NCBI GenBank assembly: GCA_027489095.1
Contig: JAIYAL010000081.1
Location: 1 to 38,570 of the forward strand
DNA: 38,570 bases
From: Erythrobacteraceae bacterium
GTDB lineage: Bacteria > Pseudomonadota > Alphaproteobacteria > Sphingomonadales > Sphingomonadaceae
Reading direction: 5' to 3'
A model generated the notes under the pieces. That model was not told where the DNA came from and made no database searches. It saw only the letters and a list, made by a program, of their open reading frames with translations. The translations under genes and the position numbers were made by a program. Position 1 is the stretch's first letter. Each line of letters opens with the position of its first letter. Positions 8,381 to 15,136 of this stretch are shown here, one piece after another.

Positions 8381-8695
8381 ATGGACGTTGCACAGATGGG
8401 CGTGATGATCCCGATCATAGCGCTGATGATCCCGATCGTCGCCTTGTGGACCAAGCACCAGCAGAAGATGGCGGAGATGCAGGTCGGCTCGACCGCCGAG
8501 CAGACCGCAGAGAAGGCAGCGCAGTACGTGGGCCAAATCAAGAGGCTCGAAGACCGGGTGCAGGTGCTCGAACGCATCGTCACCGACCGCGGTTACGACA
8601 TCGCCACCCAGATCGAAGCGCTGCGTGACCAGCGCCGCGTCGACGAAGCGGACGCGGGCATCCCGCTCGGGCTCGAGAAGAAGGAGCGCGTGTAA
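8381..8695 (+). CDS. PspB-like small membrane/coiled-coil protein 1
   Basis: A 104-residue protein with an N-terminal membrane segment (about 6-23, MGVMIPIIALMIPIVALW), a Gln/Lys/Glu-rich linker and the motif RLEDRVQVLERIVTDRGYDI followed by EALRDQ. The general plan is that of PspB: one membrane helix and a cytoplasmic coiled coil. It lacks the IGLPW signature, so it is not an orthologue in the strict sense. The stop overlaps the next ATG (TAATG at 8693-8697). Its role is inferred from operon membership: a stress-sensing or anchoring subunit. No named family is recognised. Confidence 0.8.
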   Translation: MDVAQMGVMIPIIALMIPIVALWTKHQQKMAEMQVGSTAEQTAEKAAQYVGQIKRLEDRVQVLERIVTDRGYDIATQIEALRDQRRVDEADAGIPLGLEKKERV

Positions 8696-9051
8696 TGGAG
8701 CCCGCTGACTTTCTTCCCTACCTCGGCTGGTTGATCGGCGGCGCCTTCACGCTTGGCGCGATGGGCATCGCCACATCGTTCCAGCTCACCCGCATGAAGA
8801 TCAAGAACGGCTATCCGCTCGAAGGCATGTGGGGCCAGTCATTGAAGCCGGGCGCGGACAAGAACACCGCCGAACGCGTCACCCTGCTGACCCAGGAAAA
8901 CGCGCAGCTGCGCGCCGAACTCGGCTCGATGAAAGACCGGCTCGGCAATGTCGAGCGGATCGTCACCGACGGCGGCTATCACCTCGGCGCCGAGATCGAC
9001 GCGCTCCGGGATCGGGCGCTGTCCAGCCTCAAGGACAAGGGAGAAGCGTGA
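8695..9051 (+). CDS. PspB-like small membrane/coiled-coil protein 2
   Basis: A 118-residue protein with one membrane segment (about 7-27, FLPYLGWLIGGAFTLGAMGI), a basic stretch (RMKIKNGYPLEGMWGQSLK) and a coiled coil with the shared module DRLGNVERIVTDGGYHL, then EIDALRD. The piece KNGYPLEGMWG resembles short Gly-Tyr-Pro segments seen in other sphingomonad small membrane proteins, but I cannot name a family. It is coupled to both neighbours (TAATG before, TGATG after). Orientation is presumably N-out with a cytoplasmic tail; this is inference. Confidence 0.8.
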   Translation: MEPADFLPYLGWLIGGAFTLGAMGIATSFQLTRMKIKNGYPLEGMWGQSLKPGADKNTAERVTLLTQENAQLRAELGSMKDRLGNVERIVTDGGYHLGAEIDALRDRALSSLKDKGEA

Positions 9052-9359
9052 TGCACGAGCAGGTGATCATCGCCATGACCATCATCGCCATCGTCCTGAT
9101 CACGGGCATGACTTTGAACGGGCTGGCCGACAAGCTGCTGGAGGGCATGAAGGTGCGCCATCAGGCGAAGTCGGGCCTGCCGGGTCAGAATGTGCGCGAG
9201 ATCGCCGATCGCCAGCAGATTATCGAAGACCGCCTGCGCGTACTCGAACGCATCGCCACCGATAAGGGCAGCCTGCTGGCCGACGAGATCGAGGCACTGC
9301 GCCGGGACACTCCCGTTATCGGCCAGACCAAGGCGCAAGCCGAGGTGGCGGCGCAATGA
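9051..9359 (+). CDS. PspB-like small membrane/coiled-coil protein 3
   Basis: A 102-residue protein. The ATG at 9051 shares its A with the upstream TGA. It has a membrane helix near the N terminus (about 5-20, VIIAMTIIAIVLITGM), a polar linker and the shared module IIEDRLRVLERIATDKGSLL followed by DEIEALRRDTP. The last piece is nearly the same as the EEIEALRRRPDP found in the pspA upstream extension. The stop overlaps the next start by ATGA (9356-9359). It is probably part of the psp membrane complex, on the strength of operon context only. Confidence 0.8.
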   Translation: MHEQVIIAMTIIAIVLITGMTLNGLADKLLEGMKVRHQAKSGLPGQNVREIADRQQIIEDRLRVLERIATDKGSLLADEIEALRRDTPVIGQTKAQAEVAAQ

Positions 9360-9679
9360 CCAGCTGGGCGATCGTTGCGCTGGTTGCGATCATTGTCTGG
9401 GGTGTGGTGGAGTACGCCAAAGCCCGGGCGGGGATCATCACCGACGAGAACGGCAACGAGACAATCGCTCCGCGCGAGGATGGGCGCTCTGCCGCCGAAC
9501 TCGAAGCTGCGCGCCGTGAGCTCGTTGAATTGAAGGAACGGGTGAAGGTGCTCGAACGCATCACTACTGACGCCCATTCCGGCGACGCGCGCGAACGGGC
9601 GCGGATCGCCGCCGAAATCGAAGCCCTGCGGGATACCCCGGTATCGGGCCCCGCGCTGAGGAAGGAACAGAGCGAATGA
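9356..9679 (+). CDS. PspB-like small membrane/coiled-coil protein 4
   Basis: A 107-residue protein with a membrane segment (about 4-19, WAIVALVAIIVWGVVE), an acidic linker (DENGNETIAPRED) and a coiled coil with ELKERVKVLERITTD, a short His/Asp insert, and AAEIEALRDTPVSG. The IEALRDTPV ending is close to that of protein 3 (IEALRRDTPVIG), which suggests that the two are recent duplicates. ATGA overlaps are present on both sides. No named family is recognised; the function is inferred from the operon. Confidence 0.8.
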   Translation: MTSWAIVALVAIIVWGVVEYAKARAGIITDENGNETIAPREDGRSAAELEAARRELVELKERVKVLERITTDAHSGDARERARIAAEIEALRDTPVSGPALRKEQSE

Positions 9680-9927
9680 CGACCTTGCTTCTCGATCCCA
9701 CCCTCGTTTTGACGGCGGGCGGCTTGTTCGGCCTCGCACTGGTGGCCGCCGCCCTGCTGCGCGCATGGCACGGCTGGCTCGACTACAAGCGCCAGGAGCT
9801 TGAGCGCGGCCATCCCAATGCGGCCAAGGACGAAGGCTCGGGCCTCGGCACCGCGCGGATCGAGCTGGCCGACCTCAAGGAGCGCATCCGCAAGCTTGAA
9901 GCCATCGCCAGCGGGGTCGAGCTGTGA
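9676..9927 (+). CDS. PspB-like small membrane/coiled-coil protein 5 (short)
   Basis: An 83-residue protein with a hydrophobic N-terminal segment (about 9-28, LVLTAGGLFGLALVAAALL), a basic WLDYKRQELERGHPN linker, and a short coiled coil that ends ELADLKERIRKLEAIASGVEL. It keeps the first half of the shared module (LKERIRKLE-I) but ends before the EIEALR part, so it is a truncated member of the series. The ATGA overlap before and GTGA overlap after (9924-9927) keep it in the coupled chain. Confidence 0.78.
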   Translation: MTTLLLDPTLVLTAGGLFGLALVAAALLRAWHGWLDYKRQELERGHPNAAKDEGSGLGTARIELADLKERIRKLEAIASGVEL

Positions 9928-10100
9928 GCGGCCCCCGCACCACCGCGGCGCAGGCCGGGATCGGTCTCGGCAGCGCGATTGCAGTGGCGATCAGCTGGAG
10001 CCTCCACAAGTCGATCGTCTGGGCCATCATTCAGGGCTTTTTCGGTTGGTTCTATGTCGCGTACTATGCCTTCACCCGGCCGGGCGGCCTTCTCGGCTAA
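9924..10100 (+). CDS. 58-aa membrane protein with GTG start, last gene of the psp operon
   Basis: This gene starts at a GTG that overlaps the stop of the preceding gene (GTGA at 9924-9927) and reads 58 residues to a TAA at 10098-10100. The product is rich in small and aromatic residues: a Gly/Ala-rich first hydrophobic stretch (GIGLGSAIAVAISWS) and a second with IVWAIIQGFFGWFYVAYYAF. Together they could form a helical hairpin. The codon usage fits the neighbours. The GTG start and the small size make it easy to miss. The function is unknown; the product is likely an integral membrane component co-induced with PspA. Confidence 0.7.
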   Translation: MSGPRTTAAQAGIGLGSAIAVAISWSLHKSIVWAIIQGFFGWFYVAYYAFTRPGGLLG

Positions 10101-10119
10101 CGCGCCCTTTGCCTTTCGT

Positions 10120-10142
10120 GCGCGCCCTGCCTAAGGGCGCGC
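10120..10142 (+). promoter_or_regulatory. Hairpin between the psp operon and sufE, over the sufE ribosome binding site
   Basis: GCGCGCCCT at 10120-10128 and AGGGCGCGC at 10134-10142 form a 9-bp perfect stem with a 5-base loop, ending 1 bp before the sufE ATG. The only SD-like sequence (AAGGG) lies in the loop edge and stem. There is no T run, so it is a poor Rho-independent terminator; it may separate the operons or limit sufE translation. Confidence 0.45.
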
Positions 10143-10143
10143 C

Positions 10144-10554
10144 ATGCGCACCCTTTCAGACATTCTCGAAGAATACGCGTTCCTCGAAGGCGATGAGCGT
10201 TACGGCCTGCTGATCGAGCTCGGCCGCGATCTTGAACCCATGCCCGACGCGCTCAAGACCGACGCGACGCTGGTGCGCGGCTGTTCGGCAGCGGTGTGGG
10301 TCTATCCGGCGGGCACGGATGGGCAAAAGCTGCACTTCCTCGCCGACAGCAATGCCGCGATCACCAAAGGCATCGTCGCGCTGGTGATCGCCGCGGTGCA
10401 GGACCGCCCGGCAGCAGAGATAGCGCAGATGGACGTGATGGGCACCCTTGCCCCGTTCGATCTCAAGAACCAGCTGTCGAGCAACCGCACACAGGGCGTG
10501 CCCAACATGATCGCGCTGGTGAAGGAACACGCGGCGCGGCTTGCTGCCGTCTGA
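10144..10554 (+). CDS. sufE: SufE-type cysteine desulfuration protein
   Basis: SufE accepts persulfide sulfur from the cysteine desulfurase SufS and passes it to the Fe-S scaffold. The 136-residue protein matches the family over its whole length. The catalytic Cys is in LVRGCSAAVWV (Cys47). Downstream, NAAITKGIVALVIAAV and LAPFDLKNQLSSNRTQGVPNMI are typical of the fold. No suf genes adjoin, so it acts in trans with a SUF system elsewhere. A hairpin covers its start region, and its 3' end is duplicated 530 bp downstream. Confidence 0.93.
   Translation: MRTLSDILEEYAFLEGDERYGLLIELGRDLEPMPDALKTDATLVRGCSAAVWVYPAGTDGQKLHFLADSNAAITKGIVALVIAAVQDRPAAEIAQMDVMGTLAPFDLKNQLSSNRTQGVPNMIALVKEHAARLAAV
10514..10554 (+). 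repeat. sufE 3' end, parent copy of a 41-bp direct repeat
   Basis: The last 41 bp of sufE, encoding ALVKEHAARLAAV and the stop, recur at 11044-11084 with five mismatches and no gap. Confidence 0.85.
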
Positions 10555-10612
10555 GTGATTGGCGTCGAGCCGCGAGGAGCGTAGATTATCGCCGGGTGCG
10601 ACCGCGCCGCGC

Positions 10613-10637
10613 GAGTCGTCCCCAAGGGGGGGGACTC
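10613..10637 (+). promoter_or_regulatory. G-rich hairpin just before the VOC gene start
   Basis: GAGTC at 10613-10617 and GACTC at 10633-10637 flank a C-run and a G-run (imperfect inverted repeat) ending 3 bp before the ATG at 10641. The G-run is also the only Shine-Dalgarno-like sequence, so folding would hide it. Regulation is inferred from layout only. Confidence 0.35.
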
Positions 10638-10640
10638 AAA

Positions 10641-11018
10641 ATGCTCACCGAAGCCAAACCGGTCTGCTTTGTTCTGACCGCCGATATGGCCAAGGCGCGG
10701 GGCTTCTACACCGACACGCTCGGCCTTACCGAAACCGGCGCCGATCCTTACGCGGTGAGCTATGATCTGGCCGGCACGATGCTGCGGCTCACCAAGGTCG
10801 AGGGGCATGCGCCGAGCCCGCACACCGTGCTCGGCTGGCAGGTCGATGACATCGCAGGCGTGGTCGATGCGCTGGCGGCCAAGGGCGTGACCTGCGCGGT
10901 CTATGAAGGCTTCGGGCAGGATGCGCGCGGGATCTGGACCGACCCCGGCTCGGGCACCAGGATCGCGTGGTTCCACGATCCGGAAGGCAACAACCTGAGC
11001 CTGACCCAGTTCGCCTAG
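10641..11018 (+). CDS. VOC-family (glyoxalase/bleomycin-resistance fold) protein
   Basis: A 125-residue, single-domain vicinal-oxygen-chelate protein. It opens with VCFVLTADMAKARGFYTDTL, which is the usual first beta-alpha-beta unit, then has HTVLGWQVDDIAGVVDALAAKGV and ends IAWFHDPEGNNLSLTQF, the typical second half with the metal-ligand Glu region (DPEGN). The substrate cannot be read from sequence; families of this size include dioxygenase-like and resistance proteins. The start at 10641 is preceded by a long G-run. The short sufE-like repeat directly downstream suggests that this gene sits at a recombination junction. Confidence 0.85.
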   Translation: MLTEAKPVCFVLTADMAKARGFYTDTLGLTETGADPYAVSYDLAGTMLRLTKVEGHAPSPHTVLGWQVDDIAGVVDALAAKGVTCAVYEGFGQDARGIWTDPGSGTRIAWFHDPEGNNLSLTQFA

Positions 11019-11043
11019 AGCTGCAAGCGCCCTGGCCCGGGCA

Positions 11044-11084
11044 CGCTGGTGAAGGAACACGCCGCGCGGCTGGCGGCGGGCTGA
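11044..11084 (+). pseudogene. Second copy of the sufE 3' end (gene fragment)
   Basis: These 41 bp match the last 41 bp of sufE (10514-10554) at 36 positions without gaps and would encode LVKEHAARLAAG plus a stop. No sufE-like sequence precedes it. It is therefore a fragment, left by duplication, gene insertion or recombination next to the VOC gene. Confidence 0.75.
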
Positions 11085-11088
11085 TCGC

Positions 11089-12624
11089 TCAGACGGGCTT
11101 GTCGCAGGCCGCCGGGAGCGGGTGGAGGCGCAGGGCCTCGGCCGCATCGCGCGGAGTGAGGCTCGGCAGGCCCGTCTCCCACACGAAGCGCGCGTCGAGG
11201 CCGAGCGGGGCGCGCGGAGCCTCGGCAGTTTGCCAGATATTCCCGCTGCCGAGCGTGACGCCCGACACCTTGCCTCGCAACATCGCGTTGATTTCGGGGT
11301 CATCGCGGTTGACCCTGATGACATCGATCATCGTCTCGACCGGAGCGGGCGCGGCCTTTACCGCGTTGAGGTAGGCGGTTGCGCGGTTGCCCCTGATCAC
11401 GACGCCTGAGGGCTGGCGCCCCTCCTTGGACGGCAGGGCCGTGATCCAGCTCGGCCGTCCACCGGGCATCCCCAGGACGACGTTGGCCTCGACCAGCCCG
11501 TCATCCACACCGTAAAGCGCGATGCCGTGCTGTGCCCCGGGCAGCACGAGGTTGCAGCGCACGGTCACGCCGCGCCAGTGCCCATCGAAGATCGCGATGC
11601 CCTGCCAGCCGATGTCGCCGTCGCGCCCCTCGCGCAGCCCGGCCGTACCCGCCAACGCACGGATGCAGACATTGCCGGTGATTGTGACCGGGCCAAACGG
11701 CAGGGCGCCCGGCCCCACGCCCTGCATGCAATCCGGGTGAAGCGGATCGGGGGTCGGCCATTGATTGGCAATGACGTTATCGCGGATGAGGATGTCGCGC
11801 CCCGAGAACTGGATGCCGTCGACAGCGATACCGTCGATGGTGTTGCCGGCGATCAGCACTTGCCGCCCGCGATAGATGTTCACCGCGAACTTCAGGTCGT
11901 GGAGCCGGCTGTTCCTTAGGGCCAGGCAGTCCCCGGCGAGGATGATCCCGTCGGGCGCCTCCCTTGCAAAGGCGTCGGGCGGCGTGGACGCGATGTCCCG
12001 GGTCGAGGCGATTTCAAGACCCTCGAGAACGATATTGTCGGCACGCACTTCGTCGGGGGTATAGACCGTCACGAGGTGCTGCCGCCCTGGCGGGGCGCCG
12101 CTGGCCGAAACCCTGACCCCGCGCAGGATGAAATGCGAGGCGCGCGCGAGGTCGAGGCTGGCAAACTGCGGCGCAGCGCCCGGCGCCGCCGCGATCGTCA
12201 CGAAGCCGCTGTTCGCCAGCCCGGACAGGTCGACATCGCCATAGTCGCCGTTCGCCAGCAGCACGGTGTCCCCGGCCCTGACGATGGCGCCGGGCCGCTC
12301 ATCAATCCCGACGACCGGAGCCCGCCCGAACAGCCGCGCTGCCAACCGTTCGGCCCACGACACCCGGCGCTCGCCCTCGCCAAGCAGCCCCGCAGCAGCG
12401 ATCTGGTTGAGATCGCGCCAGGGCCTCGCGCTGCTGCCGTCACCAGACGGGCTGCCATGCACCGGATCAACATGGAACACGCGGCCGGCGCTCGGACCAG
12501 GGGTGCTGCAGGCGGTCAGGGCAATGGCATCGAGCCGCGTTTCGCGGGCCGTACCCCGAGCAAGCACCAGCAGAGCCAGTCCGAGCACGGCAAATGCAAG
12601 GCCGCCTAGCGCAGCCGGCTTCAT
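11089..12624 (-). CDS. Exported right-handed beta-helix protein
   Basis: A 511-residue protein with an N-terminal hydrophobic segment (about 5-22) that is a signal peptide or anchor. The opening VFHVDPVHGSPSGDGSSARPWRDLNQ is typical of pectate-lyase/NosD-like parallel beta-helix proteins. Many beta-helix rungs follow (GLEIASTRD, LRNSRLHDLKFAVNIY, IAGNTIDGIAVDGIQF, ILIRDNVIANQW, VTITGNVCI, VEANVVLGM). The polysaccharide target or binding role cannot be assigned. It is the third gene of a minus-strand set: its ATG overlaps the crtZ stop (ATGA, 12621-12624), so it is coupled to carotenoid genes, an unusual pairing. Confidence 0.8.
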   Translation of the reverse strand: MKPAALGGLAFAVLGLALLVLARGTARETRLDAIALTACSTPGPSAGRVFHVDPVHGSPSGDGSSARPWRDLNQIAAAGLLGEGERRVSWAERLAARLFGRAPVVGIDERPGAIVRAGDTVLLANGDYGDVDLSGLANSGFVTIAAAPGAAPQFASLDLARASHFILRGVRVSASGAPPGRQHLVTVYTPDEVRADNIVLEGLEIASTRDIASTPPDAFAREAPDGIILAGDCLALRNSRLHDLKFAVNIYRGRQVLIAGNTIDGIAVDGIQFSGRDILIRDNVIANQWPTPDPLHPDCMQGVGPGALPFGPVTITGNVCIRALAGTAGLREGRDGDIGWQGIAIFDGHWRGVTVRCNLVLPGAQHGIALYGVDDGLVEANVVLGMPGGRPSWITALPSKEGRQPSGVVIRGNRATAYLNAVKAAPAPVETMIDVIRVNRDDPEINAMLRGKVSGVTLGSGNIWQTAEAPRAPLGLDARFVWETGLPSLTPRDAAEALRLHPLPAACDKPV

Positions 12625-13127
12625 CTCTCGATGTCGCTCCCGGTGCGCACCACCGCAAGGCCGGCTTCCTTCTGCGCCTTCAGTTCGGCCTTCAGCTTGG
12701 CCGGATCGCGCGCGATCACGAAGCCGAAGCTCACCCCGCCTTCCTTGCCGATGGTTGCATGGTGCAGCTTGTGCGCCTGCACCAGCCGCTTGGCGTAGCC
12801 CTTGCGCGGCACCCAGCGGAAATAGCGCTGATGCACCAGCCCGTCATGCACCAGCGTGTAGATGATGCCATAAAGCGTGATCCCCACCGCGAACCACCAC
12901 AGCCAGTCCCAGTAGAGCGAGCCGTAGATATACATCGCAGCGTTGATTGTGCCGAACACCACCGCGAACAGATCGTTCTTCTCCAGCAGATTGTCATGCG
13001 GCTCGTGGTGATCGCGGTGCCAGCCCCAGCCCCAGCCGTGCATGATGTACCTGTGCGCGACCCACGCAAACAGCTCCATCCCGATCAGCGAGGACATGAC
13101 GGTGAGGAACACTTCGAGCCAGCTCAT
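12621..13127 (-). CDS. crtZ: Beta-carotene 3-hydroxylase CrtZ
   Basis: CrtZ is a di-iron membrane hydroxylase that adds the 3 and 3' hydroxyls to beta-ionone rings. The 168-residue protein carries the four histidine clusters of the fatty-acid-hydroxylase fold: HRYIMH (25-30), HRDHH (37-41), HDGLVH (94-99) and HKLHH (119-123), with membrane helices between them. The ATG at 13127 (MSWLEVFLT) overlaps the crtW stop codon; an upstream start would lie inside crtW. With CrtW it would turn beta-carotene into hydroxylated ketocarotenoids such as astaxanthin. Confidence 0.94.
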   Translation of the reverse strand: MSWLEVFLTVMSSLIGMELFAWVAHRYIMHGWGWGWHRDHHEPHDNLLEKNDLFAVVFGTINAAMYIYGSLYWDWLWWFAVGITLYGIIYTLVHDGLVHQRYFRWVPRKGYAKRLVQAHKLHHATIGKEGGVSFGFVIARDPAKLKAELKAQKEAGLAVVRTGSDIER

Positions 13128-13906
13128 GTGGGCACCTTCTCGATCGCTGCGACACGCCCCACTCCGGCCCGCTTGGCCGCGGGCAGCGCCCACCACGGCA
13201 CATCGGGACGGCGATGGTGTTCGAGATGATAGCCGAAATGAAAGCAGGTGGCGAGGCTGACCAGCGGCGCGAAATCATTGCTGCGGGCATTGTGGTGGTC
13301 AGCAAAGCCCGGCCCCTGCCCCGGCAGGTGGCGGTGCGGACGGAAGGTGCCGAAGTAGAACAATTGCAGCGACGAGCTCAGCGCCGGGAGCCCGTAGAGC
13401 AGCACGATCTGCGCCATCGGAATGCCGATCACCAGCCAGTAGATGCCGACCACGGTGTGCACGAACAGAATCGAGCGCCAGCCGAAATAGCGCCGGAAGA
13501 ACGTGCCGTACCAGCGCAGAAAATCGTCAGGGTGGTGCTCGTCGAAATCGGGATCGCCGGCATGGCCTGCCAACCGGTGATGATCGAAATGTGCGTCCCT
13601 CAGCCGCTTCCACGCAAAGCCCGCGTAAAGCGCCAGCAGCACCGCGCCGATCGCGCCGTTGATGCGCGGGTGGCCGGGCAGCAGGCTGCCGTGCATCGCA
13701 TCATGGCAGACGATGAACACGCCCACCGAAAGCCAGCACTGCACCATCGCCACCGCCAGCGCGAGCGGCCAGTTCCACCAGCTGAGTTCGAAGACGAACA
13801 TCCCCCAGGCATGGATCGCCAGCCAGCTTCCGGCGATCGCCAGCCCCAGCACAAGGCCGACGCCGCGCTGGATGCGCTTGTCGGGCAAGGTGAAATGCGG
13901 GTTCAT
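13124..13906 (-). CDS. crtW: Beta-carotene ketolase CrtW
   Basis: CrtW introduces 4-keto groups into beta-ionone rings (beta-carotene to canthaxanthin). The 260-residue membrane protein has the desaturase-type histidine motifs HDAMH (68-72), HFDHH (106-110) and HFGYHLEHH (223-231), and several hydrophobic helices. The start at 13906 (MNPHFTLPDK) gives the usual family length; upstream in-frame sequence has no similarity. It is the first gene of a coupled crtW-crtZ-beta-helix set. The 192 bp to the divergent gene at 14099 should hold both promoters. Confidence 0.94.
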   Translation of the reverse strand: MNPHFTLPDKRIQRGVGLVLGLAIAGSWLAIHAWGMFVFELSWWNWPLALAVAMVQCWLSVGVFIVCHDAMHGSLLPGHPRINGAIGAVLLALYAGFAWKRLRDAHFDHHRLAGHAGDPDFDEHHPDDFLRWYGTFFRRYFGWRSILFVHTVVGIYWLVIGIPMAQIVLLYGLPALSSSLQLFYFGTFRPHRHLPGQGPGFADHHNARSNDFAPLVSLATCFHFGYHLEHHRRPDVPWWALPAAKRAGVGRVAAIEKVPT

Positions 13907-14098
13907 CTTGCGAGGGATACGCGCGCGGGCAGCATGGGGATGCGTATAAGGTCCGTATCCGAAACGGCAATTGCGTTTGCACAAAGCGCCCGTGGCGCGC
14001 CCCTCTGGCCTGCGGTCAGCCGGTTCGGGACATTCTCTGGCATTGCCGAGCGCAGCCGCTAGTCTAAGCCTGCTGGTCAAAGGGAGGCGAGCGGAACG

Positions 14099-15118
14099 AT
14101 GCAACGCGCAAGAGCATGGGCACGCGCCGCCGCGCTGCTGCTTTCACTCTCCGCAACCGCTGCGGTGGCAGAGCCGGACGGCGCATCGGCCCCGCCTTGC
14201 GCCTTTTCGCAAGCCGAGCAGGACTGGGTCGACCGGTCGCTGGCCGCGCGCCGCGCGATCGCGGCCGCGATCGGGACGCGCGCCTTCGCTTCGCCGGCGA
14301 CCATCATCATCTTCGATGCCGCCTGCATGCGCGAAAGCGCGGACGCCGTGTCCGGGCCGCCCGTCACCTGGACCTCCCACGCGCACACGGGCCAGATCCC
14401 CCTTCCCGACGGCAATAGGATCCCCGCCAGCGTCACCTCCTTTGCCGGCGAGAGCGACGGGCGCCCCTTCTTCGTGATGTCGACCCCGAGTGTGTGGCGC
14501 GCGGGCGGCGTGCCCGGCGGCCCGATGGGTCTGGACAACCTCATGACCGCAGTGCTGCTCCACGAAAGCGCGCATGTCGCCCAGTTCCCCACCTATATGC
14601 GCGCGGTCAGCGTGATCGCAGAGGCGAACAAGCTTCCCGAAAGCTTCAGCGACGACAGCATCCAGGAGCGCTTCAAGAGCGACCCGGCTTTTGCCGCCTC
14701 GGTCGCCCGCGAAACCGCGCTGCTCTACGCGGCGGCAGCGGCGCCCAGCGACCGCGAGGCGCGGCGGCTCGCGCGCGGCGCGCGGCGCCTGATCGCGGCC
14801 CGCCACGCGCGCTGGTTCACCGGCCCCGATGCCTATCTGGCCAAGGCCGAGGACCTGTTCCTTGCGCTCGAAGGCTCGGGCCAGTGGGCGGGCTACACCT
14901 GGCTGACCATGGCGCGCGGCGGCGGCATGGCACCCTCCGATGCGATTGCCGCCTTTGGGCGGCGCGGCGGCTGGTGGACGCAGGACGAAGGCCTCGCCCT
15001 GGTCCTCGCCGCCGAAAGGATCGGCGGCCCGGGCTGGAGAGCGCAGGCCTTCGGCGAGGGCAAGCTGGGCGGACTAGGGATGCTCGATGCCGCGCTCAAG
15101 CGCCGCAGGGGCGGCTAG
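14099..15118 (+). CDS. Secreted protein with HExxH motif, putative metallopeptidase
   Basis: A 339-residue protein with a clear signal peptide (basic start, hydrophobic AAALLLSLSATAAVAEP, cleavage near residue 24). The motif LLHESAHVAQ (HESAH at 155-159) matches zinc-protease HExxH. It lies after a beta-rich region with LPDGNRIPASVTSFAG and is followed by a helical domain with several EA/RA-rich helices. No third zinc ligand can be assigned with confidence, and I recognise no named family. A GGGAGG upstream of the ATG supports the start. It is divergent from crtW. It could be a periplasmic peptidase, or a structural relative without activity. Confidence 0.75.
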   Translation: MQRARAWARAAALLLSLSATAAVAEPDGASAPPCAFSQAEQDWVDRSLAARRAIAAAIGTRAFASPATIIIFDAACMRESADAVSGPPVTWTSHAHTGQIPLPDGNRIPASVTSFAGESDGRPFFVMSTPSVWRAGGVPGGPMGLDNLMTAVLLHESAHVAQFPTYMRAVSVIAEANKLPESFSDDSIQERFKSDPAFAASVARETALLYAAAAAPSDREARRLARGARRLIAARHARWFTGPDAYLAKAEDLFLALEGSGQWAGYTWLTMARGGGMAPSDAIAAFGRRGGWWTQDEGLALVLAAERIGGPGWRAQAFGEGKLGGLGMLDAALKRRRGG

Positions 15119-15136
15119 GCGCGGCGCTGAGCCCCC

